A stretch of 23,222 nucleotides of DNA from Gonapodya prolifera JEL478 (Eukaryota > Monoblepharomycota > Monoblepharidomycetes > Monoblepharidales > Gonapodyaceae): contig KQ965831.1 of NCBI GenBank assembly GCA_001574975.1, forward strand, positions 1 through 23,222, in the 5' to 3' direction. The notes below the pieces were generated by a model that worked only from the letters and a program-made list of their open reading frames with translations, had not been told where the DNA came from and did not search any database. Position numbers and translations under genes: made by a program. This document shows positions 9,017-18,325 of this stretch, one piece after another (the stretch's first letter is position 1; every line of letters starts with the position of its first letter).

Positions 9017-11132
9017 GTTAGGCACTCCACCTGGGGCCGCAAGGGAGCCCAGCCACGTGGTGGCAACCGCCACGCCAGTCGAGAGCAGCAGTGGGAGGGG
9101 GTCTACTAGGACAGCAACATCCACCAGCATTGGACAGAACCCAACTTGGACGACCCCAACACCAAACTGGCATACAACAAGCAAACAAGGGCCTGCTATT
9201 TCTGCCATAGGGATGAGCGCAGGTGCACTTGCCGTTGTAGGAACCATAGCAACCATTGGAGGCCCAAGCGCAAATATAATTAGTACCCCATACCACCCCG
9301 TCCCAATGCTTCCTGGGGTACCACCCCCAAGCGCCTCCGTCCCAATAAACCTTCCTTCCCGTCCCAACGTTTGGTACATATGCATCACCCAGTGCACCCA
9401 GTCAATCTATCCCAAGAGCCGTCAATGCGCCCGCCCTTGCTACCATGGTGAACCCTCCCACCACCGCACCAGCACTCCCGATTGCCGCACCGCCTCCAAT
9501 GCTGCAGCCTGGTTGGCCCAGCATCCCGCTTTCCAAGCGCAACCAGTGCCAGGGACAATGGCAGCCCCACCAGTGCCAAGTCAAAACCCCACACCAGCAC
9601 CAGCACCCAAACCTGCTGCACTATCGCAAGCACCAATTACCCTTCTGAACATCCCAGGTCCACAACAACCTTACCCCGGACACGCCCCCGGCGCACAACA
9701 GTGGCTGCCATTTGGCTTCCCATATGGCGCGCCCCCCTTTAGTGTGTTCCTGCAGTACCCCTTCCCAGGCCCACCTACAACGCCATACACGCAACCAATG
9801 AGCTTCCGCAAGCTTGGCAAAGGTGAACACATTGTGGCATGGATAACTCATCAGCTGTATGCCACCAACAGGGAGTCCCCACACATGACCTCACTTTGCG
9901 CACTCCAAGCCCTTTGCAAGTTGGGAACGCGTGGGCAGACAACTGCTTCAGCAGTAGAGCAGCTGATGCACCCAAACATGACTTGGGACAACTTCAAGAC
10001 TGCTGTTGCATTGAGTGGAGGCAACCCGCAACAGGAACTGGACACACATTGGGCCTGTACGCTTGCGTGCCGCATGGACTTTAAAAAAGGCTCTGCACAC
10101 GTTGTCAACAAGCACCAAAAAATTGTCAACAAAATGTGAATGGTGGACGAAGAAGTGAACCAACAGTTTGCAATGGGGTCGAACAGCAGTATCATGGATA
10201 TGCTCCGCAAATGACTGTATAAAAGTGGCGCAAGTGCAGACTCTCAACTCGGAAGCCGACTTCTCACTCTGAAGGTGCGATGCACGCTGTTAGATGAATT
10301 TTATTGGGCAATGCACAAGCACCAGGCGCGCCAACTCAAAGAAGGCAACTGGAGTTACTTGGACCCCACAGTTGGATCGCTGAACCTCCAGAAGGCGCTG
10401 GGGCCTCGTTTCACACCACGACAAGTAGCTGGCGCAGTGCCAACTGGTACGTACACACAGGGCCAATGGAACCCATCCAGAAGTGGGGGCCCCGCACATT
10501 GGAACCCACAGAACGCAGGCCGACTAACGCAAATGCAAAATGGCGGTTATGGACAGCAGTGTACGCTCACGGCGTATTGGCGTGCAGCACTGCCAGGACT
10601 GCTGGGTGCAAACCTGTTGGCACCGATGGATTAGACAAACCCACCACAATGCCCTGTGCCAAATACACTACCACCCAACACCCGCCAAACATTTACACCT
10701 AACAGGATATGTTCTTAGTGCATAGAGGTCAGGCATTGGGTGACCCAATGTACAAATCCATCAGCACGGGTGCACAACAATGTGCGATGCTTCAACAGCA
10801 TGCCGCCGGACTTTGTTAAGGGCGCAGGCTACGTACTCCCACCAGACACTAAGGAAGCATTGGACAAGGTCATCGCAGAGCGCGGGTTGCAACCATTAAG
10901 GCAACCCGGAGTACCAGGACGTGCCTGGAACGGGCCACCACATGGACAACGGAATGGGAGAAACAAACTCCTGACCCATACTTTGGCTTTACTTGGATCC
11001 ACTTTGGAGAGAGAGCAGGAACAAGATTACAAAGGATATGACAACGGCAAATACGTGAACGCCGACACCGTTGAAGATCATGCACAAGACGACTATGATG
11101 GTAACACGCACGACAGCGAAAGTGAGTATTAA
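8448..11132 (+). pseudogene. gag remnant of copy A
   Basis: The long open stretch 8448-10139 begins Pro/Thr/Ala-rich and becomes a capsid-like part (MSFRKLGKGEHIVAWITH, MHPNMTWDNFKTA). It continues after stops to 10634, and then from 10640 to the stop at 11130-11132. Comparison with copy B shows the breaks directly. A Lys-Leu-Gln stretch in B is Lys-Met-stop in A (about 10135); a Cys-Lys-Gln stretch has a TGA in A (about 10212); a His-Gln pair is Asp-stop (10632); and the Gln in the zinc knuckle CSQC is TAG in A (about 10715), which destroys the CX2CX4HX4C motif. The C-terminal part is rich in Asp, Tyr and Lys (NADTVEDHAQDDYDGN). In Ty3 elements Gag forms the particle and binds RNA. Confidence 0.7.
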
Positions 11133-11639
11133 AGAGTGAGTGCAGGCTAACGGATGTACCCTGGGAGGGCTGGGAAGAGTGAATAGAGTCTGTTGGAAGC
11201 CCAAACCTGCAGCCGCTACAGAACCAGTGCGCAGGACTGGATAGGCCAATTGAGGTTGCAGTAGAGGTTAAGCTGCCAGGCAGCTGAGGATTGCCTGTGA
11301 TGTAGCTGGCTATATGACCACCTTACCTGACCAATGTTGGCCCAAAGACCTTGAAGTGGGGCATACACCCACCTGAAGGCACCACTGCTGGGCTTCAGCG
11401 CGCTCTACATGGATGGGATTGACAGGAATCCACGGCTTGACAGGGGAAACACGTCCCTGCATAAGGTTGTTCAGCCTGCAATAATACCGTCGCCGGTCCA
11501 AGGAACTGTCAGGAGACGCGTCCGGGCTGTGGAGTGCACCCACAGGCACCGTGAGCAGTGAAGGCCTCCTCCAGGAATTTGATTGCGCATATCTCCTTTA
11601 ACCCGTTGCATTACAGTCGCTGTATTTCTCTGCCTTTCT
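11133..11639 (+). other. Non-coding or frame-broken gag-protease spacer in copy A
   Basis: All three forward frames hold stops and no motif stands out in the first 200 bp. From about 11330 the DNA matches copy B (16630 downwards) base for base with scattered substitutions, so it belongs to the element. Copy B lacks the part equivalent to about 10860-11330. Confidence 0.5.
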
Positions 11640-12313
11640 CACACCTAGATCTAGTGCCTCCTGAACCTGGGGACTCCACCCCAAAACCTACACCACCACC
11701 GGACTCCTCATTATACCTGTAATGGAACAATGCGAGCACTAGCAACAAAAATTTACTAACAATTGTTGATGTCTTGCCAATTGATATAGCATCAAATGCT
11801 CTCAAACCCCCAGTCGATGCCAACATCTCCACACCGGAGCTCCTTGCGATTGGAAATGGTGGCCAACCACCTCTGAGCGCCATCCCAACACCGCCACCAT
11901 GGCAAAAAGTTGATTACTCACAGTCGTCTGCCAACATCCAGCGTATGCTGGACGACATCCACCATTGTGACGGACCAGTCGACTATGCCACCTACTGGTG
12001 CGCTGCGCACATGCAAGGCTCTGTCAGGTCCCTGCCGCCTCAAATAGTCATCCAAGACTCCGGAGCAGCCCTGTCTGCCATCAGTGCAGAGTTCTACCAC
12101 AAAAAGTTTCATGCATTGGAACTTGACACATGGATGTTCCAACCTATTACTGTTGGGAACGGTATTATCATAGCACCGATTGGCTCTCTCCTACTACCTG
12201 TAACAGTTGGAGGCGTCAGACGAGCTCTGCGCTTCGCTGTCATCAAAGGACTCCCACACAACTTCCTGCTGGGTGCCAACTTCTTACGCATCTGGCGTGC
12301 TGTCATCGACTAA
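11640..12313 (+). pseudogene. Retropepsin-like aspartic protease region of copy A
   Basis: A Pro-rich linker (PEPGDSTPKPTPPPDS) is followed by a TAA at about 11720, then an open frame to 12313. The active-site motif DSGA lies at 12056-12067 in the context IVIQDSGAALSAIS. The late conserved LLGANFLRIW at about 12266-12298 matches the hydrophobic LLGxxFL pattern of retroviral-type proteases. The enzyme would cut the Gag-Pol polyprotein. The catalytic triad itself looks intact, but the upstream TAA and the broken gag make expression unlikely. Copy B has the linker but not this domain. Confidence 0.72.
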
Positions 12314-12540
12314 CGACCAAGGCTGGATTGTCTTCACAGGCCCTGACGGCACACACACTGGCCAAACAACTGTACGTATCCAGAAAGGCTTGAAACGTCT
12401 CCGCTTGATGGACCTGACGCTCAACAAAACCGTCACAATACTGGCCAAAAGTGGCCTGATGTGTGACGTTGAAGATGTCCTACGTAGGCACCGTTGGAAT
12501 GGGAATATGTTCATGCACCCACATCCCATAAGCCAGTCAT
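12314..12540 (+). pseudogene. Post-protease linker of copy A, truncated
   Basis: After the protease stop a shifted frame stays open to 12602 (NDQGWIVFTGPDG, TVRIQKGLKRLRLMDLTLNK). This is what one would expect between protease and RT. It ends near 12540, where minus-strand copy B sequence begins. RT, RNase H and integrase are missing from copy A. Confidence 0.5.
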
Positions 12541-14414
12541 TGTCGCAGGTGATTGTTGTAACTCAAAGATGCTCCTGTTCCATTTGTGGTTCTGTAACTT
12601 GATGAGGACAATAAATGAAGGAAGGTTTGAGGACCTTGGGGTGTGGTAAGAATTGTTGGGGAGAGCAAGTCCCACTCTGGTCATACAGCAAAGATAGGAG
12701 AGAGCAGGCCACCCACTTCCAGCTAAGAGTTGTGTGGCAACGTCCAGGGCTAGGTATTGCTTGACAATTTTAGGCAACCTGTACCAGGAATAATCAGGTA
12801 TAATGTCAGTGTTGGTGTCTGGGGTGATGTTCACGTGTGCCTCCTGCATGACATCCCATTGTGCCTTAATGCGTTGCCTCATCTTGTTGCACTGTTTTGC
12901 ACAGGTAAGGACCTGGCCTTGCGGTCCTGGGTGGTCAATCTTGTAGCAGTCCAGCATATTCTCTGCCCCTTGGGTTGCCATTCTGGTTCCTCGTAACCTC
13001 AGTACTTGACTTGGTATTCAACCACGTTTCCAGCAATGCATTTGTCTAGTATCTTCTTGACCGTGTATGCTGGTTCAAAGTCTGGTCCAAGCTCACCCTG
13101 TGCAATGTCCTTCTGGGCGATCCGGGGGTCAACAGGTTCCAGAAAGTCCTGTTTTGAGTGTGGTGGGGGTATTCCCCTGTCAAGGTCTGGAACGTAGTGG
13201 GTCACCCACAGGTGGAAGTGTCATAATCTTGTGCTCAGTGCTGATTTGGTGGACGGAGTAGAGGTTTTCCAACAGGATGGCCTTAATGCAGTAGGAACTC
13301 ATCTGTCTCAAGATGAGTCCCATACTCTCTCCTTTTCAATGTGTCTCTTTGTGATACACCATTACAAGGTGTCCAACCTTGAGTGGTGGTGCGCCAGCAG
13401 TCTCATCATAGACAGCCTGATGGATCTTGCAGGACCTCTGCAGGTGCTCTTGCATCTGTGTATATGCGGCATTCAACTGTGCCGTGGCGTGCGCAATGTT
13501 GGAGCTCCACATGTGGGCAGGGAAAGTGACTCCTTGGAAGAGTAGGTCTGCAGGTAGTTGGTACGTCATGGAGGTGGTTGAGGTAAAAGGGTGTGTCTTG
13601 CAAGCTGCAGTAAGCAAACAGTATTGGTTCAAGGACAATGTCCCAATTGCTGTGCAATGCATTGATGTACGCCAATATGGTGTCCTTGATGTAACAGTGC
13701 ACTCTTTCCACAAACATGTTAGATTGGGGGTGTACACCCTGGTGAAAGTGTGTAAGATGCCGCACATCTTTGCAAGGTGCTGCAAGATCTGGGCTACAAA
13801 CTCAGAGCCATTATCTGAGTGCAGGTGTAGGACAACACTGTGTCAACATATCCAATGTTGGAACTGCACTTTGGCCATGTCATTGGTGGACTTGGAACAG
13901 AGAGGGACAGCCTTGGGCCATCATGTGCCATGGTCAATCATTGTGAGGATCAGCATGTTCTTTTGCTTGGTTGCAAGGAAGGGTCCCAAGAGGTTGATAG
14001 AGACATTGTCACCAGGTTGGGCAACCTCAGTGTTGAAGGCTTGGAGGTGGCCAGCATGTGTTGGTTTTGGCGGCTTGTGGCTTTGGCAAGTTATGCATGT
14101 GGTGACCCAATGGCATACGTCACAAGCCATATTATTCCAGTGAAAACGCTCCTGGAGGCGCTGGTGCACTAAAATTGACCTAACGTGACTGGATGTTGGG
14201 TCCTTGAGATTCATGTGCAGGATTTCTTCCTTGCGCTTGGCTTGTACGCATACAAGCTGGACCTTGTACTTGGCTCCGCCATGTACAGTGTTGCAAATCC
14301 TTGTAAGAAGACCTGTGTCTGGTGCAATTTGGTGCAGCACGGCCAATGCCGTGAGGTGTATATTGGCGTCAGTGTCAGGTGCACTTGCTACCAGATATTT
14401 GTATACTGCATATA
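12540..14414 (-). pseudogene. Integrase and chromodomain of copy B
   Basis: Read from 14414 down, the segment opens with the N-terminal zinc-binding part (VHQRLQERFHW, then CITCQSHK, about 14155-14060). The catalytic core follows. The Asp expected just before the L-x-GPF motif reads Asn (INLLGPF), so the first catalytic residue seems lost. A stop at 13921 and frameshifts near 13760 split the core; one frame gives FVERVHCYIKDTILAY, the region of the catalytic Glu. The C-terminal region has PPLKVGHLVMVYHK. A chromodomain at 13205-12960 shows PAYTVKKILDKCIAGN and VEYQVKY, then a TGA (12999-13001), then GYEEPEW. A one-base shift follows and the tail is Gln/Lys-rich. Integrase inserts the cDNA; chromodomains bind methylated histone tails and guide insertion. 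Confidence 0.78.
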
Positions 14415-14660
14415 TGCTACACAACCTAGGTGAGCTGCACGAGCCTGTAAACTGCAGGAACGTGTATATATATGATCAAACATACATAATATGTTGTAGC
14501 GCACACAGAACTCACCTGCAGGAACGTGACGCCAAACTTGGGGCACGCCCTGCAGGTGCACTCATCTAAATACATGACCACAGTAGTGGCACAGCACTTA
14601 ACACCTCACACTATATATACCATGTCAATGGATGTCACCTGAGGCTATGGTGACAATATA
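14410..14660 (-). repeat. Solo LTR 'a' with 5-bp target duplication (LTR 14415-14655)
   Basis: On the plus strand the repeat starts TGCTACACAACC and ends GGTGACA, so either strand reads TG...CA; length is 241 bp. ATATA flanks it on both sides (14410-14414 and 14656-14660), a perfect 5-bp target duplication. The minus strand has a tatatata box (about 14600). Removing the LTR and one ATATA rejoins the RNase H side and the integrase side in one reading frame, which confirms a simple insertion into copy B. Confidence 0.9.
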
Positions 14661-15983
14661 GATCTGGGTCTGTGCGCTGGTCTTGCGCAAACCTTAACTG
14701 ATGTTCTATGGTGTCAAAGGTTGGTGTTGTGATGACTAGTAGTTTGGGAGTCATGTGCAGCTCATCTTGGTTTGGCGTGTCCTTGCAGTTGTTGAGATCC
14801 ATTGACACTGCATCAAATCCACTCTGAATGTCTACCAGTGCTAGGTTAGGGCCGAGCGGTGGGGGATTGTAGGACTTGGTTGTATTGGGTGCCAGTTGGT
14901 TGTTGTGAGTGAGCGCATTGCCATTATGGTTCTTGTTGCGTGGATGGCACTTCAGGGTGAAGTCAAATTTGGCCAACCAAAGTGCCCAGCATGTCAAGTG
15001 TCCCGGTTTTTACAGTCCTTGAGCCATTGCAGTGACTTGTGGTCCGACATAACCTCAAAAGGTGCACTGTACAGGTATAACCTAAAGGTCTCACATGCCC
15101 ACATGATTGCAAGGGCGTTTTGCTCACGTACGTCCCACTTGCACTTGGCATCCATTAAGCCTTGGCTAGCATAAGCGACTACATATTCCTTCCTGGTGTC
15201 TTCTTTTTGTGAAAGAATTCTGGAGATGGCGTGCTTCAATGCGTCAGTCTGGATGCTAAACGGCTTGGAGAAATCAGGGCAATGCTGGTGGGGTCTGATG
15301 TTAGAGCTTTCTTCATGGCTTGAAATGCATCCTTGTGTTCTTTATCCCAGTGCCACGTGATGCCTCAGCGTGTAGGCTGCCATAAGGGCCACGAAGTCTT
15401 GGCAAATTGCTCCACAAAGTGCTGGTAATAACCACAGAGGCCCAAGTAGGTGTACAGAGAGAGTCAACAGATGTAGGGCATAGCGTGTTGTTGATGGCGG
15501 CAGTCTTCTTGGGGTCCATAAGGATCCAACCATCTTTGGTCATGGTGTGCCTAAGGTACTTGGTTTCACAATGAACAAGCACACATTTCTTTGCACATAA
15601 ACAAAGTCCTGCCTGTTCAAGTTGGGACATGATTTTGTCAATGCCTTGCATATGGTGTTCAAAGGTGGTGGAGAATACAATGATATTGTCCATGTAAACA
15701 ATGCATGATATCCACTTGACACTGCCCAAGATGGAGTCCATGAGGCACTGGTACGTTGCTGGTGCATTGGTAAGGCCAAATGGCATGCGAACAAACTCAT
15801 AGAGACTTTCTGGTGTGATGAACACTGTCTTTGGGATGTCTTCTTCCTGGATCTTGATGTGCCAGAAGCCCAATGCCACGTCAAAGGACAAGATGTACAA
15901 TGCTCCCTGAAGTGCATTCAAGGTGTTGTCCACTTGCAGTAGTGGATACAGATCTTGCATTGTGATTTGGTTGTGACACCAAT
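14661..15983 (-). pseudogene. Reverse transcriptase and RNase H of copy B
   Basis: Read from 15983 down, the frame is open to 15313 and holds the RT landmarks: SFDVALGFWHIKI (first catalytic Asp), FVRMPFGLTNAPATY, and IVYMDNIIVFS, where the usual YMDD is YMDN. LRHTMTKDGWILMDPKK follows, as in the family. Frames then shift. RNase H begins with a TDAL motif near 15255 and continues 15239-14994 with YASQGLMDAKCKWDVREQNALAI and MSDHKSLQWL. The linker toward integrase includes WLAKFDFTLKCHPRNKNHN (WxxxLxxFxFxxxxxPGxxN-like). The N-terminal part of RT (first ~40 residues of the fingers) is missing because LTR b replaces it. RT copies the RNA genome and RNase H removes the RNA strand. Confidence 0.82.
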
Positions 15984-16223
15984 TGCTACACAACCTAGGT
16001 GAGCTGCATGAGCCTGTAAACTGCAGGAACGTGTACGTTTGATCAAATATGCATTACAAGTCGTAATGTGCATGGAACTCACATGCAGGAACGTGATGCC
16101 AAACTTAGGGCACGTCCTGCAGGTGTGCACATCTAAACCCGCTGCCACAGTAGTGGCACAGCAGCTAATACCCAACACTCATACTACACTATATACTCCA
16201 CGTTAGTTGATGTAAGTGTGACA
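15984..16223 (-). repeat. Solo LTR 'b' at a deletion junction
   Basis: This is a 240-bp member of the same LTR family as the other two (TGCTACAC...GTGACA on the plus strand). The flanks ccaat (15979-15983) and ctagt (16224-16228) do not match, so it is not a clean insertion. One side is the gag-protease linker and the other the middle of RT, and the protease-containing sequence seen in copy A is absent. Just outside the end lies a perfect palindrome, gacactagtgtc (16219-16230). This copy lacks the ~14-bp inner hairpin seen at the end of LTRs a and c. Confidence 0.82.
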
Positions 16224-16630
16224 CTAGTGTCCATATTGTTTGATGACAGGTATGATGGGGAGTCTGGTGGTGGTGTAGGTTTTGGGGTTGAGTCCCCAGG
16301 TTCAAAAGGCACTAGATCCAGATGTGAGAAACACAGAGAAATACAGTGACTGTAGTGCAACGGGTTAAAGGAGTATGCGCAATCAAATCCCTGGAGGAGT
16401 CTTTTGCTGCTTGCAGTGCCTGTGGGTGCACTCCACAGCCTGTACATGTCTCCTGACAGTTCCCCAGAATGGCAATGGCATTATCACAGGCTGAACAACC
16501 TTATGCGGGGACGTGTTTCCCCCGTCAAGCCGCGGATTCCTGTCAATCCTATCTGTGTAGAGCATATTGAAGCCTGGCAGTGGCACTTTTAGGTGGGTGT
16601 ATGCCCCACTTCAAGGTTTTTGCACCAACG
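16224..16630 (-). pseudogene. gag-protease linker of copy B
   Basis: On the minus strand this matches copy A 11330-11742. A frame from 16447 to 16184 contains the same Pro-rich block (FEPGDSTPKPTPPPDSPS), and then runs into LTR b. Relative to copy A about 470 bp are missing at the join with gag (near 16631). Confidence 0.6.
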
Positions 16631-18087
16631 CTAGTCAAGTAGTGTTTCCTTAGCATCTGGCAGGAGTATGTAGCCTGTGCCCTTAACAAAGTCTGGTGGC
16701 GTGCTGTTGAAGCATTGCAAAAACTGGTGCACATTGTTGTGCACTTGTGCTGGTGGATTTGTGCATTGGGTCACCCAATGCCCAACCTCTAAGCACTGGG
16801 AACATATCCTGTTAGGCGTAAATGTTTGGCGGGTGTCCAGTGGTGGTGTATTTGGCATGGGGTGTTGTGGTGGGTCTGTCTGATGCATTGGCGCCAACAG
16901 GTTTGCACCAGCCAGTCCTGGCAGTGCTGCACACCAATATGGCATAAACTTCCCCTGCTGTCCATAACTGCCGTTTTGCATTTGCATCAGTTGGCCTGTG
17001 CTCAGTGGGTTCCAATGTGCGGGTCCCTCACTTCCAGATGGGTTCCATTGGCCCTGTGCATAGGGACTGGTTGGAGCTGCGACAGCTACTTGTTGCAGTG
17101 TGAAACTAGGCCACAGTGCTTTCTGGAGGTTCAGCAATCTGACTGTGGTGTCCAAGTAACTCCAGTTACCTTCTTCAAGTTGGCGCGCCTGGTGCTTGTG
17201 GATTGCCCAATAGAATTTGTCTAGCAGTGCACATTGCACCTTAAGAGTGAGAAGTCAGCTTCTGAGTTGAGAGTCTGCACTTGCACTGCTTTTATTTAGT
17301 TGTTTGCAGAGCATATCCATGATGCTGCCGTTTGACCCTGTTGCAAACTGTTTGTTGATTTCTTTGTCCACCAATTGCAGTTTGTTGACAATCTTTTGGC
17401 ACTCATTAACAACGTGTGCAGAGCCTTTTGTAAAGTCCATGCGGAACATGAGCGTACAGGCCCAATGTCCAACCTGTTCCTGTTGCAGGTTGCCTGCACT
17501 TGATGCAACAGTGGTCTTGAAGTTGTCTCAAGTCATGTTTGGGTGCATCAGCAGCTCCACTGCCAAAGCAGTTGTCTGCCTGCAGGTTCCCAACTTGCAA
17601 AGGGCTTGAAGTGCACAGAGTGCAGTCGTGTGTGGGGACTCCCTGTTGGCGGCATACAGCTGGTCCACATGAGTTATCCATGCCACAATGGGTTCACCTT
17701 TGCCAAGCTTGAGGAAGCTCATTGTTTGCATGTATGGCGTTGTAGGTGGGCCTGGGAAGGGGTACTGCAGGAACACACTAAAGGGGGGCGCGCCATATGG
17801 GAAGCCAAATGGCAGCCACTGTTGTGCGCCAGGGGCGTGTCCGGGGTAAGGTTGTTGTGGACCTGGGATGTTCAGAAGGGTAATTGGTGCTTGCGGTAGT
17901 GCAGCGGGTTTGGGTGCTGGTGCTGGTGTGGGGTTTTGACTTGGCACTGGCAGGGCTGCCATTGTCCCTCGCACTGGTTGCGCTTGGAGAGCGGGATGGT
18001 GGGCCAACCAGGCTGCAGCATTGGAGGCGGTGCGGCAATCTGGAGTGCCGGCACAGCAGTGGGAGGGTTTACATTGGTAGTGAGGGC
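16631..18087 (-). pseudogene. gag of copy B with intact zinc knuckle
   Basis: Read from 18087 down, this is the counterpart of copy A 9433 to about 10860. The Pro-rich matrix-like part leads to MSFLKLGKGEPIVAWITH. A TGA (17528-17530) replaces a Trp that copy A keeps. A second stop lies at 17255 and then the frame 17239-16631 is open. Here the nucleocapsid knuckle CSQCLEVGHWVTQC (16804-16763) has perfect CX2CX4HX4C spacing. The frame ends early (KETLLD) at the ~470-bp deletion. The region matching 9620-9850 is far more alike between the copies than the rest. Confidence 0.78.
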
Positions 18088-18325
18088 TGCTACACAACCT
18101 AGGTGAGCTGCACAAGCCTGTAATCTGCAGGAACGTGTTCATATCATTAAAAGTACATAATGAGTTGGGTTATACACAGAACTCACCTGCAGGAACATGA
18201 CACCAAACTTAGGGTGTGTCCTGCAGGTGCACACATCTAATCTCGTGACCACAGTAGTGGCACAGCATCTAACACCTCACACTATATATACATGTTAATG
18301 GATGTCACCTGAAGCTGTGGTGACA
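18088..18325 (-). repeat. Solo LTR 'c' between two different elements
   Basis: A 238-bp member of the same LTR family; it starts TGCTACACAACC and ends GTGACA on the plus strand. The flanks agggc (18083-18087) and gtgtg (18326-18330) differ. The left side is copy B gag and the right side is the chromodomain tail of another chromovirus, so the LTR lies exactly at a junction between two elements. A cctcacactatatata block (TATA-like on the minus strand) lies near 18280. Confidence 0.85.

Larger units (their letters stand above)
8300..12540 (+). mobile_element. Degenerate Ty3/gypsy-like retrotransposon, copy A (gag and protease remnant)
   Basis: The segment carries gag-like and retropepsin sequence on the plus strand, and matches copy B (minus strand, 16224-18087) in inverted orientation. 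The matching parts are 9433 to about 10860 (against 18087-16631) and about 11330-11742 (against 16630-16224). Several frame-breaking changes show it is dead. No LTR, RT or integrase remains in this copy. Its right end meets copy B tail to tail near 12540. The left end is placed near 8300 only because the minus-strand gene ends there; no terminal signal marks it. Confidence 0.75.
12540..18087 (-). mobile_element. Degenerate Ty3/gypsy chromovirus, copy B, broken by solo LTRs
   Basis: Read on the minus strand the order is gag (18087-16631), linker (16630-16224), RT-RNase H (15983-14656), integrase and chromodomain (14414-12960), then a basic tail to about 12540. The domain order gag-RT-RNaseH-INT-chromodomain marks a Ty3/gypsy chromovirus; the protease is deleted. 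Two ~240-bp LTRs interrupt it and a third bounds its 5' end. Numerous stops and frameshifts show it is inactive. Confidence 0.82.

Noticed and set aside
8438-9397. Long minus-strand open frame (319 codons) opposite the gag remnant
   Set aside because: It mirrors the Pro/Thr-rich plus frame, shows no motif, and the plus frame continues into Gag shared with copy B.
12999-13001. In-frame TGA read as selenocysteine or a variant code
   Set aside because: The host-type genes use TGA as a normal stop (for example at 3592 and 5156), and TAA/TAG stops also break these elements.
14415-18325. The three ~240-bp repeats as introner elements or spliceosomal introns of pol
   Set aside because: TG...CA ends, a TATA-like box and the 5-bp duplication at copy a fit an LTR better; only the inner ~64-nt module looks intron-like.
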